A DNA stretch of 43,973 nucleotides from Prolixibacteraceae bacterium (GTDB lineage Bacteria > Bacteroidota > Bacteroidia > Bacteroidales > Prolixibacteraceae), in NCBI GenBank assembly GCA_009773765.1, contig WTWZ01000042.1, positions 1 to 43,973 on the forward strand, given 5' to 3'. Both the position numbers and the translations under genes were made by a program. This document shows, piece after piece, positions 1 through 8,333 of the stretch; the stretch's first letter is position 1; every line of letters begins with the position of its first letter. Under the pieces are notes generated by a model. The model was not told the origin of the DNA. It did not search any database and saw only the letters and a program-made list of their open reading frames with translations.

Positions 1-11
1 TCCACACTGAT

Positions 12-1454
12 TCACTTTCCCCTCCCTTTTATACTCACCATAATGGTGTAAATCAGGATTTTAAAATCGATATACAACGAAATGTTTTTCAGGTACATCA
101 TATCATACGGAAGTCGCTCAAGCATTTCGTCAACATCCGAGGCGTAACCGTATCTAACCTGTCCCCATGAGGTTATTCCGGGACGAAGTTTATGCAGGTG
201 TGTGTAGTGTGGCGCTTTTTTAACAATCTGGTCGATGTAGTATTGTCTTTCGGGGCGCGGTCCTACCAGCGACATATCTCCAATGATGACGTTGTAAAAC
301 TGCGGAATCTCATCCAAATGGGTTTTGCGCATAAACTTACCGATTTTTGTAATCCGCCCGTCATTTTCCGACGAAAGGGCAGGGGTCCCGTTTTCTGCGC
401 CGGCAACCATGCTTCGCAGTTTATAAATGCAAAAAGGTTTGCCAAACCGGCCAATTCTTTCCTGTTTATAAAAAATCGGGCCTTTCGATGTTGCTTTGAT
501 TATTATGGCAAGCGCAATAAAAACAGGAAATAAAATTACAGAAGCCGCAAACGACAGGGTTACATCTAAAAGTCGTTTCGTATTTTCCTGCCATCCCGGC
601 ATCAATCCGTTCGATATTTTAATCAGGGGGCTACCATAAATCGTGTTAGTTTTTACCATCCCCGACAGGAAATCGTACAAGTCGGGTATTCCCCAAATGG
701 TTACCTGACGGTTTTCAATTACGGTAAGTATTTCGCTAAGCCTTTTGTGTTCAATAGTTTCAATGGCGATAACCACTTCCTCGATTCGGTTTTTTTGAAT
801 AATATCAGTTAACTCGGTAAAATTTCCAAGTTTCGGTAAATATTTGCTCAAAAGTGCATCATTGTTTTTTTCCAAACCCACAAAACCAACAAACAGATTT
901 CCCGCCGGGTATTTTTGGTTGCTCATTTCGTTAAAAATATTTAAAGCTTTTTCGTTGCTGCCAATAATCAGGGTGTTGAACCCAATCTTCCGCCGGTGTA
1001 TTTTATGCACGGTTTGCGTTGTAATTATCAGCCTGAATATGTAAGTAAACGAAAAATGCAATATAAATAATGTAAAAAACAACTGATAGTAATTTTTGTA
1101 CGTGTGTATAAAATCGTCGAGAATTAAAGTAAAAAATATGAAAATTACACCCACCAGCGAAATGGTAATTGTGTTCCACAATTCAATTAACCGCGAGCGG
1201 CGATATATATTTTTATAAAAACCGGTAATGTAATAAATGGTAACCCAGAAAGCCGGTATAAAAATAAGCCCCATGTAAAACCGGTGATTGAATTCTATCG
1301 GGATATCAATGCCGAAACGCTGCGGTTCGATGATGGCTTTGCGGTATATAAAGAAAACAACCCAACTGATTGTGGCCGCTAAAATGTCGAAAGTTAAGTA
1401 TTTGACGACTTGCCAGGTCTTATTCATTCTTTCATAAAAAGTTAAGTTCAGCAT
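12..1454 (-). CDS. Exopolysaccharide polyprenyl-phosphate sugar-1-phosphate transferase (WcaJ/WbaP type)
   Basis: Predicted to start a lipid-linked glycan by moving a sugar-1-phosphate from a nucleotide sugar to undecaprenyl phosphate at the inner membrane. The 480-aa protein has hydrophobic N-terminal membrane segments (about residues 15-150), a nucleotide-binding-like middle domain (about 155-275, beginning FNTLIIGSNEKA), a further membrane helix near 300, and the C-terminal bacterial sugar transferase domain. Family motifs seen there are KRLLDVTLS, YKQERIGRFGKPF, KLRSM, SLVGPRPERQYY and RPGITSWGQV. The length is normal for the full-size family. The start is ATG at 1454, about 50 nt below a TACTTTTG box. 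The upstream neighbour on the same strand is a Gfo/Idh-like gene, which suggests the edge of a surface-polysaccharide locus lying to the left of the window. The sugar specificity cannot be read from sequence. Confidence 0.93.
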   Translation of the reverse strand: MLNLTFYERMNKTWQVVKYLTFDILAATISWVVFFIYRKAIIEPQRFGIDIPIEFNHRFYMGLIFIPAFWVTIYYITGFYKNIYRRSRLIELWNTITISLVGVIFIFFTLILDDFIHTYKNYYQLFFTLFILHFSFTYIFRLIITTQTVHKIHRRKIGFNTLIIGSNEKALNIFNEMSNQKYPAGNLFVGFVGLEKNNDALLSKYLPKLGNFTELTDIIQKNRIEEVVIAIETIEHKRLSEILTVIENRQVTIWGIPDLYDFLSGMVKTNTIYGSPLIKISNGLMPGWQENTKRLLDVTLSFAASVILFPVFIALAIIIKATSKGPIFYKQERIGRFGKPFCIYKLRSMVAGAENGTPALSSENDGRITKIGKFMRKTHLDEIPQFYNVIIGDMSLVGPRPERQYYIDQIVKKAPHYTHLHKLRPGITSWGQVRYGYASDVDEMLERLPYDMMYLKNISLYIDFKILIYTIMVSIKGRGK

Positions 1455-1504
1455 AAAAAAGTACAGTCGCTAACATAAACGGAACTTTAAAAAAAATATT
1501 GCCG

Positions 1505-1512
1505 CAAAAGTA
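1505..1512 (-). promoter_or_regulatory. Bacteroidetes-type -7 box TACTTTTG for the sugar transferase
   Basis: Read on the minus strand this is TACTTTTG, an exact match to the Bacteroidetes sigma-ABfr consensus TAnnTTTG. It lies about 50 nt upstream of the ATG at 1454. A TTTG (minus strand, 1535-1538) lies 22 nt further upstream and could be the -33 element. The match is short, so placement and orientation carry most of the weight. Confidence 0.5.
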
Positions 1513-1526
1513 AAATTTTATGAATG

Positions 1527-2396
1527 TTACTGTGCAAAAAACTGGGTTATCTTTTTGTTGATTTTTTGTACCAGGTACATGGAAATTAAATAATCTTCAA
1601 GACAGCTTTTTTTTCTTTTTTTTTGTTGAATTGTATCCACAAAATAATCCATTTCACTCACCGTTTCAAATCCTGAAAGGTCAATGGGGTTATTATTGCA
1701 GAGGAAACTGTTTTGGGTAATGTTCAAATTAATAAACTGGTTGCGGGAATAAACCATGATTTTAAATTCTTCCAGCGATTCAAGCGTTCCGTAACTGATA
1801 TTTACCACCGAAGCATCGCCAAATTCAAGTCTTACATTGGTGAAATCAGATTTGTTTGGGTTAGAATTAAAAGTTACAGCCCCAACTTTTTTCGGACTTG
1901 TTCCCGTGATTTCAAGCAGCATTAAAATGATGGGGTAAAGCAGGTTACTGTTGTGGTTGTGAACTCCTGTAAAATCCAAAACATCAATATAAACCGGCGA
2001 CGAAATATTGTTGTTTAACCATTGAATTGCAGGCGTAAAAAAGAAAGGATTACTAACCTGGACCACCGAACCCGATTCATGGGCCAGTTTTACAATCTGT
2101 GTGCATTCGTCAATGGTCAGGTTCAAATAACCGGCTGTATAAACATGCTTCGATTTTTTTACAATCTCCGAAAGAATTTTAAAAGGCAACAACGAAGAAT
2201 TGTCGATAACCAAAACATCAGCGCGTTCAATCACTTCAATCCGGTTCAGTTCAGGTATCGAGAAATGAAAGCTGTCCATACGCTCACTGATTCCTACTGT
2301 GGCCTTGCCTATTATATTAATGTATTTGTTTTCCCTGAGACACTTAACAAAAGGTTCAAGAATATCGGTGTTCCCAATCAATCCAACATTTAGCAT
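1527..2396 (-). CDS. Gfo/Idh/MocA-like oxidoreductase-fold protein, divergent
   Basis: The 289-aa product opens with MLNVGLIGNTDI, a strand-loop-helix start typical of a dinucleotide-binding Rossmann fold. It continues with the layout of Gfo/Idh/MocA proteins: a cofactor domain to about residue 120 (VLVIDNSSLLP, HVYTAGYLNLT) and a following alpha/beta domain. It is shorter than the usual 330-400 aa. The glycine motif GLIGNT is not the classical GxGxxG, and the E-K-P motif usually found at the end of the cofactor domain is replaced by YTAGYLN. An enzymatic role in sugar metabolism is possible, but a binding or regulatory role is equally open. It starts 72 nt upstream of the sugar transferase gene and on the same strand. 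The start is ATG at 2396. Confidence 0.6.
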   Translation of the reverse strand: MLNVGLIGNTDILEPFVKCLRENKYINIIGKATVGISERMDSFHFSIPELNRIEVIERADVLVIDNSSLLPFKILSEIVKKSKHVYTAGYLNLTIDECTQIVKLAHESGSVVQVSNPFFFTPAIQWLNNNISSPVYIDVLDFTGVHNHNSNLLYPIILMLLEITGTSPKKVGAVTFNSNPNKSDFTNVRLEFGDASVVNISYGTLESLEEFKIMVYSRNQFINLNITQNSFLCNNNPIDLSGFETVSEMDYFVDTIQQKKRKKSCLEDYLISMYLVQKINKKITQFFAQ

Positions 2397-2421
2397 TTTG
2401 CTTTTTTATTTGATACTGATA

Positions 2422-2429
2422 CAAATATA
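2422..2429 (-). promoter_or_regulatory. -7 box TATATTTG for the Gfo/Idh-like gene
   Basis: The minus strand reads TATATTTG (consensus TAnnTTTG), 26 nt upstream of the ATG at 2396, in the intergenic gap shared with the divergent pcm gene. No clear -33 TTTG was found. Confidence 0.4.
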
Positions 2430-2553
2430 GTTATCGTTAACATTTCATTCATTTATTCTGACTGTAACTTATCAACGCTTAATGTTAATATTGAATCTGA
2501 AATTCAACTGTAAAAATGATTTTTAGGTTAATTTAGCGCAATATTTTTTCAGA

Positions 2554-3207
2554 ATGGTTACAAATGAAACTCCGCGTCATCAGGGGATGCGTAAAAAATT
2601 GATTGACGGCTTAAAAATAAAAGGCATTCGAAACGAAAAAGTGCTCGAAGCCATCGGAAAAGTTCCGAGGCACCTTTTTATGGAAAGCACTTTTATTCAA
2701 TTTGCATATAAGGACCAGGCATTTCCGATTGGCGCCGGACAAACCATTTCGCAACCTTACACCGTAGCCGTTCAAACCCAGCTTTTGGAAATTGAAAAAG
2801 GCGATAAAGTGCTGGAGGTTGGAACAGGCTCAGGGTATCAGGCTGCAGTTTTGCTTGAAATGGGCGCCAAAGTTTTTACAATTGAACGGCAAAAGGAGCT
2901 TTACATGAAAGTTCACAAATTTTTGCCCGAAATCGGGTACAATCCCGCTTGCTTTTTTGGCGACGGTTACAAAGGCCTGCCCAACTTTGCACCTTTCGAC
3001 AAAATTATTGTTACGGCAGGCGCTACTTCTGTTCCCGAAGACTTAAAGGAACAACTTGCTGTTAACGGGCGGTTGGTAATTCCCGTAGGGAATGAACACC
3101 GGCAGGAAATGACTGTTATTACGCGTATCTCTGAGAATGAATTCAGAAACGAAAAACATGGCGATTTTGTATTTGTCCCGTTATTAAAGGGCACTGTAAA
3201 TTTCTGA
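2554..3207 (+). CDS. pcm: Protein-L-isoaspartate O-methyltransferase
   Basis: Repairs aged proteins in the cytoplasm by methylating L-isoaspartyl residues with S-adenosylmethionine. The 217-aa length is normal for bacterial Pcm. Visible family features are the N-terminal RHQGMRKKLIDGLK helix, VPRHLFM (residues 38-44), the substrate loop AGQTISQPYTVA (61-72), the SAM-binding motif I VLEVGTGSGYQ (86-96), the post-I acidic strand VFTIER, and motif FDKIIVTAGA with VNGRLVIPVG near the C terminus. The start ATG at 2554 is the first in frame after an AT-rich gap. The downstream hydrolase gene begins 2 nt after the stop codon, so the two are probably cotranscribed. Confidence 0.94.
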   Translation: MVTNETPRHQGMRKKLIDGLKIKGIRNEKVLEAIGKVPRHLFMESTFIQFAYKDQAFPIGAGQTISQPYTVAVQTQLLEIEKGDKVLEVGTGSGYQAAVLLEMGAKVFTIERQKELYMKVHKFLPEIGYNPACFFGDGYKGLPNFAPFDKIIVTAGATSVPEDLKEQLAVNGRLVIPVGNEHRQEMTVITRISENEFRNEKHGDFVFVPLLKGTVNF

Positions 3208-3209
3208 TT

Positions 3210-3848
3210 ATGATTAAAGTTGAAAAATTTGTGGTAAATCCGCTGGGTGAAAATAGTTACATTTTGTATGACGAAACCGGAGATTGTATTTTTATCGACC
3301 CCGGTTTTTATTACGAGGAAGAACATCAGGAAATAAAGGATTACGTAAGGGAAAATAATTTAACCCCGGTTAAAATCACAAATACCCACTGCCATTTCGA
3401 CCATATTATGGGAGTTGAATTTGTCCGAAACGAGTTTAAAATCCCGTTTTACGCACACGCTGCTGATGTTTTTTGGGTTGAAAAAGCAGTTGCACAAGGC
3501 CAAATGTTTGGATTCGAAATGAATGAGGTGGCGCCAGCGGATGCTTTTTTATTGGAACACGAATTTGTTGAATTTGGAAATTCCAGGTTGCAGATTATTC
3601 ATGTTCCGGGCCACTCTCCCGGCCATGTGGTTTTTTATGGCGAAAAGGATAAAATTCTGATTGCCGGTGATGTTCTTTTTTATGGTAGCATTGGGCGGAC
3701 CGATTTACCCGGTGGAAACTACGAAACTCTAATCTCGAATATCAAAAATAAACTGTTTGTTTTACCCGATGACACAACGGTTTTTTGTGGACATGGGCCT
3801 GAAACAAAGATAGGTTTTGAAAAAAGGACAAATCCGTTTTTAATATGA
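3210..3848 (+). CDS. Metallo-beta-lactamase-fold hydrolase (glyoxalase II-like)
   Basis: A 212-aa cytoplasmic metal-dependent hydrolase of the glyoxalase II-like subgroup. The metal site is complete: THCHFDH (residues 59-65), the second histidine in HVPGHSPGH (H135), the bridging aspartate in IAGDVLF (D153) and the last histidine in FCGHGPET (H195). GRTDLPGG after the aspartate is typical of the YcbL-like short members, which lack the C-terminal glutathione-binding domain of true glyoxalase II. The substrate is therefore a small thioester or similar ester and is not known. The gene starts 2 nt after pcm and likely shares its transcript. Confidence 0.88.
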   Translation: MIKVEKFVVNPLGENSYILYDETGDCIFIDPGFYYEEEHQEIKDYVRENNLTPVKITNTHCHFDHIMGVEFVRNEFKIPFYAHAADVFWVEKAVAQGQMFGFEMNEVAPADAFLLEHEFVEFGNSRLQIIHVPGHSPGHVVFYGEKDKILIAGDVLFYGSIGRTDLPGGNYETLISNIKNKLFVLPDDTTVFCGHGPETKIGFEKRTNPFLI

Positions 3849-3949
3849 GCAATATCCTGAAAATTACTTGTTCAGACTGGTTTAAAATCATTTTTTCAGT
3901 TCAGCGGTTTTTTTAACATTACAAATTATTTCAAATAATAAAATTATAT

Positions 3950-6829
3950 ATGGCTCACGACAGATTTGTAAACCGTCATTTAGGCCCCAGGGCAAATGAA
4001 ATCAATGAAATGCTCGAATTTGCCGGCGTTTCTTCAATGGACGAATTAATTAATCAAACCATCCCGTCGAACATCAGGTTAAAAGAACCTTTAAAACTAA
4101 AGGAAGGACTTACAGAAAGGCAATATTTCAGGGAAATACTTAAGCTGGCATCTAAAAACAAGGTTTACAATACCTACATCGGGATGGGGTATTACGATAC
4201 AATTACACCGGCAGTAATCCTGCGTAACGTGTTGGAAAATCCTTCCTGGTACACTTCATATACTCCATATCAGGCTGAAATTTCGCAGGGAAGATTGGAG
4301 GCATTGTTAAATTTTCAAACCATGGTTTGCGAACTTACCGGGATGGAAATTGCCAATGCCTCGTTACTTGATGAGGCTACTGCCGCCGGTGAGGCTATGG
4401 TAATGATGATGAACCTGCGCTCGCGCCAAATGGTGAAGGACAATGTGAACGTGGTTTTGGTTGATGAGAAAATGTGGCCGCAAACCCACGATGTTTTAAT
4501 TACCAGAGCTCAGCCACTGGGAATTGAATTGCGCATTCAATCCAAAGATAAATTTGAATTGACCAGTGATGTTTTTGGAATTTTGGTTCAGTACCCAAAT
4601 TCGGATGGTGAAATAATTGATTATTCCGAACTTGTGAAGCCTGCACATGAAAAAGATATAAAAGTGGCATTTGCTACTGATTTGCTCGCGCTGGCAATCT
4701 TAACCCCCCCCGGCGAGTGGGGCGCCGATATTGTTTTTGGCAGCAGTCAGCGTTTTGGGGTACCAATGGGTTACGGCGGGCCTCATGCAGCCTTTTTTAC
4801 TGCCCGCGACGAATACAAACGATCAATGCCTGGCCGGATTATCGGTGTAACAAAAGATGTGCATGGCAACCGGGCATTGCGAATGGCACTCCAAACCCGC
4901 GAACAACACATTAAGCGCGAAAAAGCCACATCGAATATTTGCACTTCCCAGGCATTGCTGGCCAACATGGCCGGTTTTTTTGCTGTTTATCATGGCCCGG
5001 AAGGGATAAAAATGATTGCCAACCGGGTTCACAGCATTGCAGCATTTTTGGGCGTTGAAATTGAAAAATTGGGCTACAAACAGCTTAACCCTAATTTTTT
5101 TGACACCATCCGCATTCAACTGCCAAAATATGTAAAAAGGGAGGACATTGAATGGCTTTCCCTAGAACTTGAAATGAATTTCCGCTACTTCGAAAACAGC
5201 AACGTTGGAATTAGCATCGACGAAACAACCAACCTCGAAGATATGAACTGGATACTCGAGGTGTTTGCCAAAGCAGCAAACAAACCCTGGCCGGTAATTA
5301 AAGCATATCCTGAAAATGTTGTAACTGATGAAAAATTTGCCCGGACTTCGGAATTCATGTCCCAGGAAGTTTTTAACAAATATCGCTCTGAAACCGAAAT
5401 GGTACGGTACATTAAAAAACTGGAACTGTTAGATATTTCGTTAACTCATTCTATGATTTCGCTGGGTTCGTGTACAATGAAACTCAATGCAGCTACTGAA
5501 ATGTTGCCCTTGAGTTGGATTGAGTTTAACGGAATTCATCCGTTTGTTCCTAAAAACCAGGCGCGTGGTTACCACGAAATGATGGAGGAATTGCGCAGGG
5601 ATTTGGCCGAAATTACCGGAATGGCCGATGTAAGTTTAATGCCCAATTCAGGTGCTGCCGGCGAATATGCCGGATTAATGGTAATTCGCAGGTACCATTT
5701 AAGCCGTGGCGACAATCAGCGCGATGTGGTTTTAATCCCGTCCTCAGCACACGGAACGAATCCTGCAAGTGCAATCAGCGCCGGAATGAAGGTGGTTGTG
5801 GTTGCCTGCGACGAAAATGGCAATATCAGCTTGGATGCTCTTCGTAAAAAGGCTGAGGAACACAAGGAAAACCTTTCGGCGTTTATGGTTACTTATCCAT
5901 CCACGCATGGGGTTTTTGAGTCGGCAATTATTGAAATGTGCAATGTAATACATCAGTATGGCGGCCAGGTTTACATGGATGGCGCCAATATGAACGCTCA
6001 GGTTGGATTAACAAATCCGCGGATTATTGGCGCCGATGTTTGTCACCTGAATTTGCATAAAACATTTGCTATTCCTCATGGAGGAGGTGGCCCTGGTGTA
6101 GGGCCGATTTGTGTTGCCAGCCATTTAATCGAATTTTTACCGTCGCACTCAATCATGAATAACGGCCATATCGGTATTAATGCAGTTTCTGCTGCCCCAT
6201 GGGGAAGCGCTTCGGTTTTGCCTATTACTTACGGATACATTAAAATGATGGGCGCTAGTGGTTTAACAGATGCTACCAAAGTGGCCGTTTTAAACGCTAA
6301 TTATATAGCTAAAGCGCTCGAAAAAAATTATGGCATTCTTTATAAAGGTGAAAATGGACGTGTTGCCCACGAATTGATTTTGGAATGCCGTCACCTGAAA
6401 ACAAATTCTGGCATTACCGAGGAGGATATTGCCAAACGTTTGATGGATTATGGATTTCATGCGCCTACTTTATCATTTCCGGTGCATGGGACTTTAATGA
6501 TTGAACCAACTGAAAGCGAGAGCAAACAGGAACTCGACCGTTTTATTGGTGCTTTAAATAACATTTACGATGAGATTAAAGAAATAGAAAATGGTGAGGC
6601 AGACAAGTTTGACAATGTGTTGAAAAATGCGCCGCACACCGCACAAAAGGTGGTTGCCGATGTTTGGGAATACAACTATTCGCGTGAAAAAGCTGCTTAT
6701 CCGCTTCCCTGGGTCCGCGAAAACAAATACTGGGTTCCGGTCGGAAGGGTGGACAATGCCTGGGGCGACCGAAATTTGATATGCACTTGCGGCTCACCTG
6801 AAGAATACGAATCGTTTTCAAAACAGTAA
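3950..6829 (+). CDS. gcvP: Glycine dehydrogenase (decarboxylating), P-protein of the glycine cleavage system
   Basis: Decarboxylates glycine with pyridoxal phosphate and passes the aminomethyl group to lipoylated H-protein. The 959-aa protein is the fused single-chain P-protein: an N-terminal half that starts FVNRHLGPRANEINEML and carries YIGMGYYDTITPAVILRNVLENPSWYTSYTPYQ-type family sequence, and a C-terminal catalytic half. The PLP lysine is K704 in NLHKTFAIPHGGGG, followed by the glycine-rich loop. SLGSCTMKLN and SAHGTNPASA are also visible. No gcvT or gcvH gene lies nearby. The 101-nt upstream gap shows no glycine riboswitch core. The ispE gene starts 11 nt downstream, implying cotranscription. 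Confidence 0.97.
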   Translation: MAHDRFVNRHLGPRANEINEMLEFAGVSSMDELINQTIPSNIRLKEPLKLKEGLTERQYFREILKLASKNKVYNTYIGMGYYDTITPAVILRNVLENPSWYTSYTPYQAEISQGRLEALLNFQTMVCELTGMEIANASLLDEATAAGEAMVMMMNLRSRQMVKDNVNVVLVDEKMWPQTHDVLITRAQPLGIELRIQSKDKFELTSDVFGILVQYPNSDGEIIDYSELVKPAHEKDIKVAFATDLLALAILTPPGEWGADIVFGSSQRFGVPMGYGGPHAAFFTARDEYKRSMPGRIIGVTKDVHGNRALRMALQTREQHIKREKATSNICTSQALLANMAGFFAVYHGPEGIKMIANRVHSIAAFLGVEIEKLGYKQLNPNFFDTIRIQLPKYVKREDIEWLSLELEMNFRYFENSNVGISIDETTNLEDMNWILEVFAKAANKPWPVIKAYPENVVTDEKFARTSEFMSQEVFNKYRSETEMVRYIKKLELLDISLTHSMISLGSCTMKLNAATEMLPLSWIEFNGIHPFVPKNQARGYHEMMEELRRDLAEITGMADVSLMPNSGAAGEYAGLMVIRRYHLSRGDNQRDVVLIPSSAHGTNPASAISAGMKVVVVACDENGNISLDALRKKAEEHKENLSAFMVTYPSTHGVFESAIIEMCNVIHQYGGQVYMDGANMNAQVGLTNPRIIGADVCHLNLHKTFAIPHGGGGPGVGPICVASHLIEFLPSHSIMNNGHIGINAVSAAPWGSASVLPITYGYIKMMGASGLTDATKVAVLNANYIAKALEKNYGILYKGENGRVAHELILECRHLKTNSGITEEDIAKRLMDYGFHAPTLSFPVHGTLMIEPTESESKQELDRFIGALNNIYDEIKEIENGEADKFDNVLKNAPHTAQKVVADVWEYNYSREKAAYPLPWVRENKYWVPVGRVDNAWGDRNLICTCGSPEEYESFSKQ

Positions 6830-6840
6830 AAACAAGGAGA

Positions 6841-7644
6841 ATGATTGTTTTTCCGAATGCCAAAATAAATATCGGGTTGAATGTGGTTTCAAAGCGGGAA
6901 GATGGATACCATAACCTGGAAACCATATTCTTTCCTGTAAAACTTGCTGATGCCCTGGAGTTTGTTGAAGCGGAAGAGACTAAACTTACAACTTCAGGAA
7001 TTGTTTTAGACAGTGTGCCTGAACAAAATTTAATTTTAAAGGCATACCATCTTTTAAAAGCAGATTTTAATTTACCTCCCCTTCATTTCCATTTACATAA
7101 AGTTATTCCTTTTGGTTCCGGGCTTGGCGGCGGATCTTCCGATGCAGCTTTTACCCTGAAAACTTTGAATGAGTATTATAAACTGGAACTGACTCAGGAA
7201 AGACTGGAAAATTATGCTGCTCAAATTGGTGCCGATTGCCCGTTTTTTTTACACAATAAACCAACATTTGCAACAGGTACCGGAAACCAGTTTCACGAAA
7301 TTGCACTCGATTTTTCAGGTTATGAGATTATAATTTTAAAACCTGATATTGCGGTAAGCACGCCTGAAGCGTATAAAAATGTAATTCCCCGAAATCCAAA
7401 ATTCAGGTTGCCAGAAATTATCAAAAGTCCGGTTAACGATTGGAAAAACCTGATTGTGAACGATTTTGAAAACAGCGTATTCCCTAAATATCCACTGATT
7501 GCCGAATTAAAACAGTTTCTTTATAAAATAGGGGCTGGTTTTGCATCCATGTCGGGAAGCGGGTCTGCAGTATTTGGGATTTTTCATCATTTACCGGCAA
7601 ATATCGAAAATAAAATACCGGAAGGTGTTTTACTTTACCGCTGA
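6841..7644 (+). CDS. ispE: 4-diphosphocytidyl-2-C-methyl-D-erythritol kinase
   Basis: Phosphorylates CDP-methylerythritol with ATP in the non-mevalonate isoprenoid pathway. The 267-aa GHMP kinase shows the N-terminal signature FPNAKINIGL (catalytic lysine K8), the GHMP ATP-binding loop GSGLGGGSSDA (residues 92-102), the catalytic aspartate in IGADCPFF (D132) and the C-terminal SMSGSGSAVFG motif. It is slightly shorter than the E. coli enzyme (about 283 aa), as is usual in this phylum. The ATG at 6841 lies 11 nt after gcvP with an AGGA just upstream (6836-6839), a plausible ribosome site. Pairing with gcvP is probably operon convenience rather than a pathway link. Confidence 0.95.
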   Translation: MIVFPNAKINIGLNVVSKREDGYHNLETIFFPVKLADALEFVEAEETKLTTSGIVLDSVPEQNLILKAYHLLKADFNLPPLHFHLHKVIPFGSGLGGGSSDAAFTLKTLNEYYKLELTQERLENYAAQIGADCPFFLHNKPTFATGTGNQFHEIALDFSGYEIIILKPDIAVSTPEAYKNVIPRNPKFRLPEIIKSPVNDWKNLIVNDFENSVFPKYPLIAELKQFLYKIGAGFASMSGSGSAVFGIFHHLPANIENKIPEGVLLYR

Positions 7645-7789
7645 TTTTTCGCCATCTACCGGCGTTAAAGTTTCATTAACAAGATTCTTCTGTTTTTTAT
7701 AAAAATTCAGTGTAACCTTTGCTCAAGTTATTAGTCTATAATTGCGAAACAAAACAAAGAAACAGAAACGTTATTTAAAAACAGAAAAT

Positions 7790-8194
7790 ATGAAAACTAC
7801 AATGAAACAATTAACAGCAGGAACAATTATCGTTCTTTTATTATTGGCTGGAAATACATACGCAAAAGGAACCAAAGTCAAAGCCTCAAGCCATGAGAAC
7901 ATTGAAACTTCACTTCAAATAGAAAAATGGATGACAAATGAAGTGATTTGGAACAGTGCCACAGAAACAATTTCAACAATTAATCAGGTACCAGAATCAG
8001 TCCTTGAACTTGAAATTTGGATGACCAGTACTAAAACCTGGAATTTGAACGACAGGTTTAAACAAGAAATTGAAACTGGTTTGGAAATTGAAACTTGGAT
8101 GACCAGCATAAAAACATGGAATGTTGAAAAAACAGACGCCGAAACAGAATTAGCAGTTGAAAACTGGATGATGAATAACAGCTTTTGGAATTAG
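7790..8194 (+). CDS. Small secreted protein with four W-x6-W repeats, unknown function
   Basis: The family is not recognised. From the ATG at 7790 the product has 134 aa. It begins with a clear signal peptide (MKTTMKQL, a hydrophobic stretch GTIIVLLLLAG, then NTYA before KG). An upstream in-frame TTG at 7742 would spoil the signal by adding a charged extension, so it was not chosen. The mature part consists of four imperfect 18-residue repeats at about residues 38-55, 68-85, 94-111 and 117-134. Each ends in a block like LEIETWMTSIKTWN: tryptophan, six residues, tryptophan, asparagine. The last repeat ends at the stop codon. There are no cysteines and no sorting domain. A strong terminator follows at once, so the gene is probably monocistronic. 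It could be a structural, binding or stress-induced periplasmic protein. Confidence 0.75.
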   Translation: MKTTMKQLTAGTIIVLLLLAGNTYAKGTKVKASSHENIETSLQIEKWMTNEVIWNSATETISTINQVPESVLELEIWMTSTKTWNLNDRFKQEIETGLEIETWMTSIKTWNVEKTDAETELAVENWMMNNSFWN

Positions 8195-8235
8195 TTCAGC
8201 ATTTAGATATACGCGATTAGTTTAGTTAGATTTTT

Positions 8236-8266
8236 AGGGGCTGTAAGAAATTACAGCCTCTTTTTT
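8236..8266 (+). terminator. Rho-independent terminator after the repeat-protein gene
   Basis: The arms GGCTGTAA (8239-8246) and TTACAGCC (8251-8258) enclose the tetraloop GAAA. The stem extends to 8236/8261 with one G-U pair, and a run of six T follows (8261-8266). It lies about 40 nt after the stop codon at 8194. Confidence 0.9.
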
Positions 8267-8300
8267 GTGTAAATATTCCTGTGGGCTTTGTTTTTAAAAT

Positions 8301-8308
8301 TATATTTG
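8301..8308 (+). promoter_or_regulatory. -7 box TATATTTG for the PorP/SprF gene
   Basis: TATATTTG matches TAnnTTTG and lies 25 nt upstream of the GTG start at 8334. If transcription starts near 8313-8316, the out-of-frame ATG at 8321 would have almost no leader, which fits use of the GTG. Confidence 0.4.
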
Positions 8309-8333
8309 GGTTTCTTATCAATGAGGGTAAAAG

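Noticed and set aside
3849-3949. Possible glycine riboswitch before gcvP
   Set aside because: The gap is only 101 nt, AT-rich, and shows none of the paired G-rich core elements of glycine aptamers.
7742-7789. TTG-started extension of the repeat protein
   Set aside because: It would put about 16 mostly charged residues before a normal signal peptide that begins at the ATG at 7790.
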